Shown: positions 16,639 to 26,530 of the stretch, piece after piece
How positions within the stretch are numbered: position 1 is the stretch's first letter
Layout: the number at the start of each line of letters is the position of its first letter
Origin: Hathewaya proteolytica DSM 3090
GTDB lineage: Bacteria > Bacillota > Clostridia > Clostridiales > Clostridiaceae
NCBI RefSeq assembly: GCF_900142225.1
Contig: NZ_FRAD01000004.1
Location: 62,001 to 126,000 of the forward strand
Length of the DNA: 64,000 bases
Direction of reading: 5' to 3'
Program-made: the position numbers and the translations under genes
Notes under the pieces: model-generated
Told to the model about the DNA's origin: nothing
What the model saw: the letters and a program-made list of their open reading frames with translations, nothing else
Databases searched by the model: none

Positions 16639-17712
16639 ATGAAGAAAAAAACAGAAGTTTTCTCAAAGAAACCTGTTTGGTTTCTTACTATGATAATATT
16701 ACTTATTGTGTTAGTGTCATCCATAGTTTTTGCAGTAGCAATGGGTTCTATGGAAATTTCCGCTAGTGATATTTTCAGAGTTGTTATATACAAGCTATTT
16801 GGCATAGGAGACGGAACTGTATATGGAAAAGGGGCTATGCCAGATGTAGTATGGTTTATAAGGCTTCCAAGACTTATTCTTGCTGTAGCGGTAGGCATGG
16901 GACTAGCAGTTTGCGGTACTGTAATGCAAGCTATAGTTAAGAATCCTTTGGCCGATCCCTATATTTTAGGTGTTTCATCTGGAGCATCTCTTGGAGCGAC
17001 TTTGGCTATTATGCTAGGAATAGGGTCAATATTTGGTGGTAATTTTGTTGGGGTAATGGGATTCCTTGGAGCTTTTGGTGTATCTATAATGGTTATGTTG
17101 ATTTCCAATATTGGAGGAAGATCAAACTCAGTAAAATTATTATTATCAGGAATGGCTCTTAGCTCAGTTTGTTCAGCTTTTTCTAGTTTTATCGTGTATT
17201 TTTCTAATGATAAAGAGGGTATAAAAAATATAACTTACTGGCTTATGGGTAGTCTTGCAGGTGCTAAATGGGAAAGTATAGCTGTGGTTTTTCCATTCGT
17301 TATAATATGTTCTATTTTTTTATGGACTCAGTATCGTACATTAAATTTAATGCTGTTAGGCGATGAGGCTTCCATAACTTTAGGCACGGATTTAAATAAA
17401 TATAGACATATGTATCTTCTTGTATGTTCATTAATGATTGGTTTTATTGTTTATACATCTGGAACTATTGGCTTTGTAGGATTAATTGTGCCACACATTG
17501 TTAGGAGCGTTTTTGGTACAAACCACAAAATGCTACTTCCTTTAAGTGCGTTATTAGGAGCTATTTTAATGGTATGGGCAGATGTGTTGTGTAGAATTGT
17601 TATACCTAATACTGAAATTCCCATTGGAATCTTGATATCTATGATTGGAGCACCATGTTTTGTATATATGATGATTAAGAAAAGTTATGGATTTGGAGGG
17701 AATAATCAATGA
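16639..17712 (+). CDS. FecCD-family ABC permease (BtuC-like)
   Basis: The 357-residue protein has about ten membrane spans and the family signatures RLPRLILAVAVGMGLAVCG, KNPLADPYILGVSSGASLGA and IGFVGLIVPHIVRS (the loop contacting the ATPase). It would form a homodimeric channel with the next gene's ATPase. The stop overlaps that ATPase start as ATGA. Upstream, 107 bases contain a GC-containing hairpin (near 16555-16589) without a T-run. Confidence 0.93.
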   Translation: MKKKTEVFSKKPVWFLTMIILLIVLVSSIVFAVAMGSMEISASDIFRVVIYKLFGIGDGTVYGKGAMPDVVWFIRLPRLILAVAVGMGLAVCGTVMQAIVKNPLADPYILGVSSGASLGATLAIMLGIGSIFGGNFVGVMGFLGAFGVSIMVMLISNIGGRSNSVKLLLSGMALSSVCSAFSSFIVYFSNDKEGIKNITYWLMGSLAGAKWESIAVVFPFVIICSIFLWTQYRTLNLMLLGDEASITLGTDLNKYRHMYLLVCSLMIGFIVYTSGTIGFVGLIVPHIVRSVFGTNHKMLLPLSALLGAILMVWADVLCRIVIPNTEIPIGILISMIGAPCFVYMMIKKSYGFGGNNQ

Positions 17713-18479
17713 GGGTAACAGCATCAGAAGTTAAGAAAAAAATAGGTGATAATAATATTTTAAAAGGTGTGTCTATAAAAGCTGAAAGTAAAAGTTTTAT
17801 AGGAATCCTTGGGCCTAATGGTAGTGGAAAGTCCACTTTATTGAGGTGCATGTACCGTGTACTTAAACCTGATATGGGGGTAGTCATGTTAGGCAATGAT
17901 AAACTTCAGGATTTAACTGTAAAAGAATCCGCAAAAAAAATGGCTGTGGTAGCTCAACATAATTATTATAATTTTGATTTTTCCATTGAAGAGGTTGTAT
18001 TAATGGGGAGATCTCCACATAAAAAGGCTATGGAATCGGATAATGTTGAAGATTATAAAATTGTGGATGAGGCTCTTAAAACTGTAGGAATGCATTCTTT
18101 TAAGGGGAGAAGTTTTTCAACGCTTTCAGGTGGAGAACAACAGAGGGTTATTTTGGCGCGTGCTTTAGCCCAAAAAACTCAATGCTTAATTTTAGATGAA
18201 CCAACTAATCATCTTGATATAAAATATCAGTTGCAACTTTTAGATATTGTAAAGGGATTAAATCTTACTGTCATATCTGCAATACATGATTTGAATATGG
18301 CAGCTATGTATTGTGATTACATATATGTCCTTAAAAATGGTGTTATTGTGGCAGAGGGGAGCCCAAAGAAAATTTTAAATCGAGAACTTATTAAAGATGT
18401 ATATGAGGTAGAATCGGAAGTAATTACGGATAGAAACGGTATAATTCATGTCATATATCAACCACTAAATGTCATGTAG
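17709..18479 (+). CDS. ABC transporter ATPase (BtuD/FecE-like)
   Basis: Walker A GPNGSGKSTLLR, the Q-loop region VVAQHN, signature LSGGEQQRVILARALAQ and Walker B CLILDEPTNHLD with the H-loop AIHDLNMAAM are complete. The start overlaps the permease stop by four bases, so the two are translationally coupled. It energises corrinoid-type uptake. Confidence 0.95.
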   Translation: MRVTASEVKKKIGDNNILKGVSIKAESKSFIGILGPNGSGKSTLLRCMYRVLKPDMGVVMLGNDKLQDLTVKESAKKMAVVAQHNYYNFDFSIEEVVLMGRSPHKKAMESDNVEDYKIVDEALKTVGMHSFKGRSFSTLSGGEQQRVILARALAQKTQCLILDEPTNHLDIKYQLQLLDIVKGLNLTVISAIHDLNMAAMYCDYIYVLKNGVIVAEGSPKKILNRELIKDVYEVESEVITDRNGIIHVIYQPLNVM

Positions 18480-18504
18480 AATGTAAAAGGAGATGATAAA
18501 GAAT

Positions 18505-18846
18505 ATGAAAAGAATAGCTATATTGACGTGTTTGAAATCAGCTAGTAGTGTGTGTACTGGTGCTGGGTGCTTTAAAGCTGTAAATCAGCGAAGAGGGACT
18601 TTTGAACAGTATAGAGAAGAAGAGATACAAATTGAAGCTTTTTTTCAGTGCAATGGATGCCATTCAAAATTAGAAGAGGATAAGGGAATGGAAGAAAAAC
18701 TTCAAAGGATTATAGATATAAAACCGGATGCAGTTCATGTGGGGATTTGTACTATGAACAAAGATGGCAAGAGATGCGAAACTATTGAAAAAATTATAAA
18801 TTTATTAGAGGAAAGTCACATAAAGTGTATAAGTGGTACTCATTAA
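18505..18846 (+). CDS. CGGC-domain protein, 113 aa
   Basis: Sequence and cysteine layout match the CGGC domain: LTCLKSASSVCTGAGCFKAV near the N-terminus, FQCNGCHSK in the middle and HVGICTMNKDG later. The conserved cysteines suggest metal or cluster binding; the domain is often found in anaerobes but has no established role. ATG 18493 abuts the AGGAG site, so ATG 18505 is preferred. It is the last gene of the first B12-controlled operon, implying a link to corrinoid or cobalt handling. Confidence 0.75.
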   Translation: MKRIAILTCLKSASSVCTGAGCFKAVNQRRGTFEQYREEEIQIEAFFQCNGCHSKLEEDKGMEEKLQRIIDIKPDAVHVGICTMNKDGKRCETIEKIINLLEESHIKCISGTH

Positions 18847-18901
18847 TAGTAGCTGTTTGAAGTTCATGTATTTATTATTTAATAAATATCTTTTTAAAAA
18901 C

Positions 18902-18930
18902 TTGATTATTATTTTATCATATGATAGTAT
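18902..18930 (+). promoter_or_regulatory. promoter of second B12-riboswitch operon
   Basis: TTGATT-N17-TAGTAT, same as upstream of the first riboswitch. Confidence 0.6.
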
Positions 18931-18957
18931 GATATTGCAAATTAAATAAATAGTAAA

Positions 18958-19112
18958 TAGGTTTGAAAGATTTCAATCTTTCGATTAAAAGGGAAGCAGG
19001 TTAAAATCCTGCACGATCCCGTCGCTGTAATAGAGGAGTTTTTGCAATTATCCACTGGGAAACTGGGAAGGATGCGAAAATGTTGATGCTTAAGTCAGAA
19101 GACCTGCCTGTT
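18958..19112 (+). promoter_or_regulatory. cobalamin riboswitch, copy 2
   Basis: Near-identical to the copy at 15036 (offset 3922 bases), with all aptamer elements and the B12 box intact. The identity continues through the linker and terminator, with only a handful of substitutions, so both switches should respond alike. Confidence 0.95.
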
Positions 19113-19256
19113 TAGTTGCACAGTTAAACTCTACGAGCGATGGAGCGTGTATAATATTGATGAATGGTTTTGTTCACAAGTGTGTTTTGTGTTGTCTGAA
19201 ATTTAAAAAGGACAAGCAATAAACATTGGTTGGAAAATTACGATTTGATTATTATA

Positions 19257-19300
19257 GACTTTAGCGTCGTCCTTAGAGGATTTAGCTAAAGTCTTTTTTA
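19257..19300 (+). terminator. riboswitch expression-platform terminator, copy 2
   Basis: GACTTTAGC/GCTAAAGTC stem followed by TTTTTT, identical to copy 1. Confidence 0.88.
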
Positions 19301-19332
19301 TTGCAAAATATACATATGAGGAGAAAGAAAAA

Positions 19333-20403
19333 ATGAAGAGGTTTAAAGAGGTAATTGCGGTTGCAATGTGTGTGTTATTATCAATTAATATTATCGCCTG
19401 TGGATCTCACGACAAGAAAAATTCTTCCAGTGTTGGTGGGCTTAGCAATACTAAGAGTTCTAGTAAAGTTTCAGACAAAGAACTTCCCATAGAAGTAAAG
19501 GGAGAAAACTATCCACTTACGGTAAAGGATTATCTTAAGGATGAGACAGTAATAAAGACAAAACCAGAAAAGGTAGCAGTGCTTTCTGGCACGCCACTAA
19601 ATATATGGTATGACCTTGGCGGAAAGTCTGTGTGCACATCTGACGTTTCTGAAAACATAAAACTTGTAGAAGAGCATAGAGATGAGATAAAAAATCTACC
19701 TAAGATTGGACCTGTCTACTCCATAGACATGGAAGGGGTTATTAAAATGAAACCTGACTTAATTATTGCTCAGGTGGGGACTCAGTCTAAAGAAGCGAAA
19801 AAATTAAGAGAAATGGGATTCAATGTAGTAAGTACTCATATAAGAGGATATAATGATGTACTTGCCACATATAGGGCTTTTGGAAAAATTCTCGGTGTAG
19901 AGGATAAGGCTGAAGAGAGAATAAAAAAATTGGAAGAATCAAAAAATCAAATGGTTTCAAAGCTTCCAAAGGAAAAAAAATCAGCAGTAATACTTTATGT
20001 AACATCAAAATCTTTAGCAGTGAAGCTAGATAATAGCATAGCAGGGGATGTGGCAAGAATATTAAATATTGACAATATATCCTCAGGTTTAGCTCCGGAC
20101 ACCATAGGTTCTGAATCAGCGCCTATTGATATAGAGTACATTGTGGGCAAAAATCCAGATTATGTTATAGTTACTAGCATGATTTCTAGCAACAAAAAGG
20201 CAAAAGAAACCATGGAGGAGCAGTTTAAAAACAATCCGGCTTGGAAAGGTGTAAAAGCTATAAGTGATGGAAGAGTCATATATTTACCTCAAGAGTACTT
20301 CCTATATAATGCGGGGCCGTATTATGATGAGGCTATAGAGTACATGGCTAGGGGAATTTATCCTGATGTATATGGAAAGTTGGAGGAATGGTATGGAAAA
20401 TAA
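19333..20403 (+). CDS. corrinoid/metal-complex ABC substrate-binding lipoprotein (BtuF-like)
   Basis: GAGGAG precedes ATG 19333. The lipoprotein signal ends NIIACG. Peripla_BP_2 features follow: KPEKVAVLSGTPLNIWYDLGG, MKPDLIIAQVGTQ, GKNPDYVIVTSM. It is only distantly similar to the first operon's binding protein, so the two systems probably take different ligands. It heads the operon with permease, ATPase and CobN-like genes. Confidence 0.9.
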   Translation: MKRFKEVIAVAMCVLLSINIIACGSHDKKNSSSVGGLSNTKSSSKVSDKELPIEVKGENYPLTVKDYLKDETVIKTKPEKVAVLSGTPLNIWYDLGGKSVCTSDVSENIKLVEEHRDEIKNLPKIGPVYSIDMEGVIKMKPDLIIAQVGTQSKEAKKLREMGFNVVSTHIRGYNDVLATYRAFGKILGVEDKAEERIKKLEESKNQMVSKLPKEKKSAVILYVTSKSLAVKLDNSIAGDVARILNIDNISSGLAPDTIGSESAPIDIEYIVGKNPDYVIVTSMISSNKKAKETMEEQFKNNPAWKGVKAISDGRVIYLPQEYFLYNAGPYYDEAIEYMARGIYPDVYGKLEEWYGK

Positions 20404-21388
20404 GGTACAACTGAGGGATAGTAGGAAATTTAAGCTTAGTGTTATCTTTATTTTAATGGGTCTTCTTGTACTAGGATTTATATTGGGAAATGCAAAGGGA
20501 ACTATGGAGTTACCTATAAGTAGAATATTTGACGTTATATTTCATGATGATGGAAGCCCTGAAAGATTAGTTATATGGAATATAAGACTTCCAAGAATGA
20601 TACTAGCTGCACTAGTTGGAACTAATCTTGCTTTGTCGGGAGCCATACTGCAGGGTGTCATGGGAAATCCGCTAGCGGATCCTGGCATCATAGGCATAAG
20701 CAGTGGAGCAGGTCTTTTTGGAATAATCATATTAGTAGTTTTCCCACAGTATCAATCCCTTGTACCAATAGTAGCATTTTGTGGAGCCATGCTAGCTTCT
20801 ATAATCATATATATGTTGGCATGGAGAAATGGAATACAACCCATAAGAATTGTACTTGCCGGTGTGGCAGTTTCTGCATTGTTTAGTGCTGGAATATCTG
20901 CTCTTCTTGTATTTTTCAGCGACAGGGTTCATGGGGCGTTGACCTTTATGAATGGAAGTCTTTCGGCTAGAAGTTGGCCAGAGGTGCAGACAATTTTGCC
21001 ATATACTATTATAGGGGTTATTTTGGTAATAATATTTGCACAGAAATTGAACATCTTAATCCTGGGAGACGATGTGGCAAGGGGGCTTGGGCTTAATGTA
21101 GAGCTAACAAGGCTAGGCTTTACAGCTTTAGCAGCATTACTGGCAGCCAGCGCCGTCAGTGTAGTGGGGCTTCTTGGATTTGTAGGTCTCATAGTGCCAC
21201 ACAGTATAAGGCTTATCATGGGGAATGATTATAAGTATATGTTTCCAGGGTCGGCACTTTTAGGTGCTGTATTGGTAATGTTCAGTGATACCTTTGCAAG
21301 GACGGTATTAAGTCCTACAGAGATTCCTGTAGGCATAGTCATGGCAGTTTTAGGTGTACCATTCTTTTTATACTTGCTGAGAAAGTAG
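20393..21388 (+). CDS. FecCD-family ABC permease (BtuC-like)
   Basis: The start is ATG 20393, seven bases after GGAGG and inside the previous gene's last codons (11-base overlap), indicating translational coupling. Family motifs: NIRLPRMILAALVGTNLALSG, GNPLADPGIIGISSGAG and VGLLGFVGLIVPHSIR. About ten membrane spans. Confidence 0.93.
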   Translation: MENKVQLRDSRKFKLSVIFILMGLLVLGFILGNAKGTMELPISRIFDVIFHDDGSPERLVIWNIRLPRMILAALVGTNLALSGAILQGVMGNPLADPGIIGISSGAGLFGIIILVVFPQYQSLVPIVAFCGAMLASIIIYMLAWRNGIQPIRIVLAGVAVSALFSAGISALLVFFSDRVHGALTFMNGSLSARSWPEVQTILPYTIIGVILVIIFAQKLNILILGDDVARGLGLNVELTRLGFTALAALLAASAVSVVGLLGFVGLIVPHSIRLIMGNDYKYMFPGSALLGAVLVMFSDTFARTVLSPTEIPVGIVMAVLGVPFFLYLLRK

Positions 21389-21400
21389 GTGGTGAAACAG

Positions 21401-22192
21401 ATGAACAAAAATGTTTTATTGAAGGTAAGAGATTTAAGCGTAGGATACAAGGAGCATAAAATCATTGATAATATAAACCTGGATATAGAAAGAGGGAAAA
21501 TATACTCCATATTGGGACCTAATGGTTGCGGGAAAACCACCCTTGTACGCACCATGAGTAGGAGCATAAAACCGAAATCAGGTAAAGTGTTACTTCATGA
21601 TGAAGACATATTCAAAATGAAGACAAAAAATGTGGCAAAGAAAATGGCAGTATTGTGTCAAAATAATATTACCATGAGCGATGTTACAGTAAAAAATCTT
21701 GTGCAGTATGGACGGTACTCTCATAAAGAATGGTGGAGAGGATCTAGTGAAGAAGATAAAGGAATTGTGGAGTGGGCTTTAGAGAAAACAGGACTTTTGA
21801 ATTTTTCTAATAGAAAGATTAGCAATTTATCAGGGGGCGAAAGGCAGAGGGCCTGGATTGCCATGGCTATAGCTCAAAAGCCTGAGATTTTGTTACTAGA
21901 TGAGCCGACTACATATCTTGATATTTGTCACCAATTAGAAATCATGGAGCTTGTGTCTAAGTTAAATAAGGAAGAGGGAATAACCATAGTTATGGTTTTA
22001 CACGATATAAATCATGCAGCTAGGTATTCTGACGAGCTAGTTGTTTTAAAGGACAAGCATATATATAAGCAAGGTGAACCTTTTGATATATTAGAACCAT
22101 CTGTTTTGAAAGAAGTATTTAAAGTTGAAGCTGATATTATGAAAGATAAAGACAATAACAAACCTGTGTTTTACGCTAAAAGAGTTGTATAG
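21401..22192 (+). CDS. ABC transporter ATPase (BtuD/FecE-like)
   Basis: ATG 21401 follows an AGGTGGTG site; the in-frame GTG at 21389 directly after the permease stop lacks one. Walker A GPNGCGKTTLVR, signature LSGGERQRAWIAMAIAQ, Walker B ILLLDEPTTYLD and switch His in VLHDINHAAR are complete. It powers the second B12-controlled uptake system. Confidence 0.95.
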   Translation: MNKNVLLKVRDLSVGYKEHKIIDNINLDIERGKIYSILGPNGCGKTTLVRTMSRSIKPKSGKVLLHDEDIFKMKTKNVAKKMAVLCQNNITMSDVTVKNLVQYGRYSHKEWWRGSSEEDKGIVEWALEKTGLLNFSNRKISNLSGGERQRAWIAMAIAQKPEILLLDEPTTYLDICHQLEIMELVSKLNKEEGITIVMVLHDINHAARYSDELVVLKDKHIYKQGEPFDILEPSVLKEVFKVEADIMKDKDNNKPVFYAKRVV

Positions 22193-22204
22193 GGGTGAAT
22201 TTAC

Positions 22205-25200
22205 GTGAAGATTACAATAGTAACAGTATCTGTTACGGCTGTAAAGAGCTTAATTGAAGTTGGAAACCAAATAAAAGAGCAATTTGGAAATGTACTGAAT
22301 CTTAAATTGTACTATGCAGTTTCAAAATACCATGATGAAAAGCTTAAAAATATGGTACAGGATATAGAAGATAGTGATCTTGTATTTGTAGATTTAATGG
22401 GTAGTCCACAAAATGTTGTACAAGGCGTCTATAAGGGACTTGAAAAGGCCAAGGGCCATATAGTTCCATATGGAAACTCCGCTAGAGAGTACATGAGGTT
22501 AGGGAAGTTTACGGCTGAATCTATGAGTTCAAAGAAAAATAAAAATAGTGGTAAACCCATGGACATGGCAACTATGAAGAAAATGCAGAGTATGGCGGAA
22601 ACCATGGGAAAAATAATTCCAGGCAAAATGAGAGATATGAGAAACTACTCATATATAATGAAGTACTTTAGCATAGCTAGCAAGGAAAATATGATGAATA
22701 TGTTGTATCTCATTCTTAGAGAATATGGCAATATAAAAAATGTGCCAAAGCCACAGGAACCAAAGGTGGTGGACAACATATTTCTTTGTAATCCTGAAAC
22801 CATGGAAATGTATGATGATAGGGGCACTGTAGCCATGATTTTTTCTGGAAAAACTTATCCCACAGATACTTCTATTTGTGTGGAAAGTATAAGAAAAAGG
22901 CTATGTAAAGAATTTAATGTAGTATCTATTGCAGTATGTGGCAACTTTGATGAGTACAAGGATAAGCTTAAAAACATTCTTGTGGATTCTGGACAATTTA
23001 ATGTAGATTTAATGTTAAATTTTATGCCTTTTAGGTTGGGAGCCGGTCCCATGGGTGGAGATTTTCAAGCGGGTATTAATTTATTAAAGGATATAAATGT
23101 GCCATATTTACATCCATTTTTCATGACAAGAAGACATTTAGGGGAATATGAAGAGTCAGCTCAAGGGTGCACGGCTTCAGAGACTTTGATATCGGTAATG
23201 TTGCCGGAACTGGATGGAGCCATGGAAACTTATCCTATAGCGGTTATGACGGAGCCCGAATATAACGGAGATTACGATGTATATACAGACGAACTTAGCA
23301 TCATGGAGGATAGATTAGAACGTCTAGTTGGAAGGGTTAGAAACCACATAAGACTTAGACAACTTAAAAATAGTGAAAAGAAGGTAGCCATCATATGTTA
23401 CAATTATCCACCAGGAGAGAGTAATCTTTTTGGAGGGGCTTTTCTAGACACTTTTGCTTCAGTGGAAAATATTTTAAGGGAGCTAAAACAACAGGGCTAT
23501 ACTGTAAACGATATAAGTAAAGAAGAACTTATGCACATATTCACCATAGAAGGGGTAGTAAATTCGGGACGTTATAGTGGTGAAAATAATAGTATGATAC
23601 TTTATTCAAGCGAGGCATACAAAGAAGAAATTCAAAAGGATAAAACTTATGGAGAAATGATTGAACAATGGGGAGAAGTGCCTGGGACTGTTATGGTCGG
23701 AGATAATAAAAATTTTTTCATACCTGGAACAGTACAAGGCAATGTGTTTATAGGTCTACAGCCTTCCAGAGGTATTCATGAGAATGTTGAAAAAGCTTAC
23801 CACGATAAAACTCTGTTACCGCATCATCAGTATCAAGGATTTTACAAATGGCTTCGAGATGAATACAAGGCAGATGCCATAATTCACGTAGGAACTCATG
23901 GTACTCTTGAATTTTTGAAAGGAAAAGAATGTGGCATTAGCAGTGACTGCTATGGGGATAAGCTTCTTGGCGATATACCTCATATGTATCTTTATTATTG
24001 TGGTAATCCTTCTGAGGCTGTAATTGCAAAAAGAAGATCCAATGCAAACTTAATCAGCTATGAGCCACCAGTTTTTGTACAAGGCGAGCTTTATGGAGAT
24101 TATGCTAAACTAATGTCCCTTGTGGATAACTACCATCAATCCTTGGCCATAGCACCTCAGAATAGTGAAGCTATCATGAAGGATATACATAAGTGGGCGG
24201 AGGTCTTGAATCTGCCGAGAGAACTAGAGGAATTAGAATGTGAGTTGTACAGAATGAACACTAGCCTCATTCCTAAAGGGCTTCATGTATTCGGCAAGGG
24301 TTTTAGTGAAGAAGAGGCCCGTGAGTATGCTAAGGGTATTTTGAGATATAGTGGAAATGGCATAACTTCCTTGAAGCTACTTGTGGGAAGGGCTTTAGGA
24401 TATAGTGATGAATTGATAAATGAAAATCTAGATTATGAAGTCATAAATAATATTTTTTCACAATGTAACAGAGTTTTTAATGTTTACATGGACAAGGGTG
24501 CTTTAGAAGAAATTGAATTTGTAAATGAAGAAAATAAAGAAGAATTCATAAAGACACTAGAGTATGGGAAAAAAATACACACAGAATCACAGAAAAATTA
24601 TGAGATAAGAGGAATTGTAAGGACTCTTTCAGGAAAATTTAATGAGGCAGCTTTGGCAGGAGATATATATAGAAGTCCTGAGGTTTTACCAGCTGGGTAT
24701 AATCTGTATCAATTTGACCCAAGATTAGTTCCTACGAAAACAGCTTATGAGAGAGGACAGCGTATATGTAATAATACGATTATGGCCTATAAATCCGAAA
24801 ATGGCACATATCCACAATCCACAGCGGTGATTTTATGGGGGCTTGAAACTTCTAGAACACAAGGAGAAACCTTTGCACAGATTTTATCCTATCTAGGTGT
24901 TCGTATGGTGGAAACTAAAGATAAGTGGGATGCGAAGTTTGAGATCATTCCTTTGGAGGAATTGGGAAGACCAAGGATTGATGTAACTATAAATATATGT
25001 GGGTTCTTTAGAGATATGTTCCCTAATCTTATGGATGTGTTGCAGGATATTTTCAATGAACTTTATGAACTTGATGAGAGTACAGAGGATAATTACTTCA
25101 AAGCAAATTCAGAGAGAATATATATGAAGCTCATCAGTGAAGGTTATGATGAGAAAGAGGCTAGAGAATTGGCGGTGTCAAGAATATTTGGTCCTAAGGA

Positions 25201-25894
25201 AGGCGAATATGGTACTGGCATTACTAGTATTATAGAGACGAAGAATTGGCAATGTGAAGAGCAAATAGGTAATGCATTTTTAAATAGTCTTCAACATGTT
25301 TACACAAAGAATATGAGGGGTCGGGAAGTAAAAGAACTTTATAAAGAAAACCTTAAAAGTGTAGACCTTGTATCCCAGACTAGAAGCAATCATGAGTATG
25401 AGATTACAGACCTTGACCACTATTATGAGTTTTTCGGGGGATTATCTAAATCTGTAGAGATGGTGAAGGGCAAGAAAGCAAAGATGTATATAACGGATAC
25501 CACAGGAGAAAAAATATTCACAGAAAGTGTGGATAAGTCCATAGCTAGGGGTATAAGAACTAGAGTTTTAAATCCAAAATGGATAGATGGCATGCTTAAC
25601 CATAAATATCATGGAGTGCAGAAAATAGCAGATAGGTTTGAGAATGTACTTGGACTAGCTGCCACCACCAACAGTGTAGACCAGTGGATATACAATGACA
25701 TGTATAAGTGTTATGTAGAGGATGAGGAATTAAGTGAAAGATTAAAGGAAAATAATCCTTATGCATATATGGATATTGTGGAATACATGGTTGAGTACAA
25801 TGAAAGAAATTATTGGCAGGCTTCGGAGGAACAGATAAAAAAATTAAAGGAAAAATATCTGGAGCTAGAAGACAATATAGAAGATAAAATGTAG
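22205..25894 (+). CDS. CobN/BchH-family chelatase large subunit, 1229 aa
   Basis: The protein has the length and order of CobN: an N-terminal flavodoxin-like part (residues about 1-90), a Met-rich insertion (MDMATMKKMQSMAETMGK), then the catalytic region with PSRGIHEN, HHQYQGFYKWLRDEY, HVGTHGTLEFLKGKECG and the C-terminal VILWGLETSRTQGETFAQI and GFFRDMFPNLMD blocks. Family members insert cobalt or magnesium into tetrapyrroles, normally with AAA+ partners (CobS/T or BchI/D). None is present here. Position in a B12-riboswitch uptake operon suggests it acts on an imported corrinoid or tetrapyrrole, either inserting or removing metal. GTG start after GGGGTG. Confidence 0.9.
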   Translation: MKITIVTVSVTAVKSLIEVGNQIKEQFGNVLNLKLYYAVSKYHDEKLKNMVQDIEDSDLVFVDLMGSPQNVVQGVYKGLEKAKGHIVPYGNSAREYMRLGKFTAESMSSKKNKNSGKPMDMATMKKMQSMAETMGKIIPGKMRDMRNYSYIMKYFSIASKENMMNMLYLILREYGNIKNVPKPQEPKVVDNIFLCNPETMEMYDDRGTVAMIFSGKTYPTDTSICVESIRKRLCKEFNVVSIAVCGNFDEYKDKLKNILVDSGQFNVDLMLNFMPFRLGAGPMGGDFQAGINLLKDINVPYLHPFFMTRRHLGEYEESAQGCTASETLISVMLPELDGAMETYPIAVMTEPEYNGDYDVYTDELSIMEDRLERLVGRVRNHIRLRQLKNSEKKVAIICYNYPPGESNLFGGAFLDTFASVENILRELKQQGYTVNDISKEELMHIFTIEGVVNSGRYSGENNSMILYSSEAYKEEIQKDKTYGEMIEQWGEVPGTVMVGDNKNFFIPGTVQGNVFIGLQPSRGIHENVEKAYHDKTLLPHHQYQGFYKWLRDEYKADAIIHVGTHGTLEFLKGKECGISSDCYGDKLLGDIPHMYLYYCGNPSEAVIAKRRSNANLISYEPPVFVQGELYGDYAKLMSLVDNYHQSLAIAPQNSEAIMKDIHKWAEVLNLPRELEELECELYRMNTSLIPKGLHVFGKGFSEEEAREYAKGILRYSGNGITSLKLLVGRALGYSDELINENLDYEVINNIFSQCNRVFNVYMDKGALEEIEFVNEENKEEFIKTLEYGKKIHTESQKNYEIRGIVRTLSGKFNEAALAGDIYRSPEVLPAGYNLYQFDPRLVPTKTAYERGQRICNNTIMAYKSENGTYPQSTAVILWGLETSRTQGETFAQILSYLGVRMVETKDKWDAKFEIIPLEELGRPRIDVTINICGFFRDMFPNLMDVLQDIFNELYELDESTEDNYFKANSERIYMKLISEGYDEKEARELAVSRIFGPKEGEYGTGITSIIETKNWQCEEQIGNAFLNSLQHVYTKNMRGREVKELYKENLKSVDLVSQTRSNHEYEITDLDHYYEFFGGLSKSVEMVKGKKAKMYITDTTGEKIFTESVDKSIARGIRTRVLNPKWIDGMLNHKYHGVQKIADRFENVLGLAATTNSVDQWIYNDMYKCYVEDEELSERLKENNPYAYMDIVEYMVEYNERNYWQASEEQIKKLKEKYLELEDNIEDKM

Positions 25895-25932
25895 GTGCAA
25901 AATAAACAAAAAGACTATAAGGAGAGAATAAC

Positions 25933-26520
25933 ATGAAATCAAAAAAATTATTGAGTATTTTACTTTTACTAACTATGACAACAGCAATATGTACAGGTTG
26001 CGGAAAGAAGGATGATAGCAGTGTTCCTTCAAGTAATAACAGCAATACACAAGAAGTATCTCAGGATAAAAAAGAAAACACAGAGAAAACCGATGACAAG
26101 CAGTTTAAAGAAAAAGACGGTATGATGGTGTACACAGATACAAAATACAGTCCTTTTGAAGAAAGTGGATTAGAAATTCAGCTAAAAAAGGGCGAAAAGG
26201 GTAGTGCAAAATTTATTATAACTGACAAGGATGGGAAAGCTACTGTAGATTATTACTTGTTTGACTATGATAAGAACTATGTTGAAAGGCATAAATATGT
26301 AGCTGCCATGGGTACTGAATTCTATTATTACTACGATTTAGAAAAGAAAACTTTAGCTAGAATTGAAGATGGAGACCACAAAGATACCACAGAGAAGACA
26401 AAATCATCTAATAGATGGGATAAGGCTGTTTCCACCATGGATGAAGATGTAAAAGCTCTAGAAAAATATTATTCAGAGCAATACAAAACTACAATTAAAG
26501 AGGCAGTACAGGGAAAATAA
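25933..26520 (+). CDS. lipoprotein of unknown function in CobN operon, 195 aa
   Basis: GGAGAG precedes ATG 25933. The lipoprotein signal ends ICTGCG, followed by a Ser/Asn/Lys-rich linker (residues about 28-60) and a soluble domain with repeated aromatic and lysine residues (FYYYYDLEKK). No known domain is recognised. As the last gene, 38 bases after the CobN-like gene, it is likely an extracytoplasmic partner, for example a capture or presentation protein for the same ligand; this is inference. Confidence 0.7.
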   Translation: MKSKKLLSILLLLTMTTAICTGCGKKDDSSVPSSNNSNTQEVSQDKKENTEKTDDKQFKEKDGMMVYTDTKYSPFEESGLEIQLKKGEKGSAKFIITDKDGKATVDYYLFDYDKNYVERHKYVAAMGTEFYYYYDLEKKTLARIEDGDHKDTTEKTKSSNRWDKAVSTMDEDVKALEKYYSEQYKTTIKEAVQGK

Positions 26521-26530
26521 TAGTATAAAG

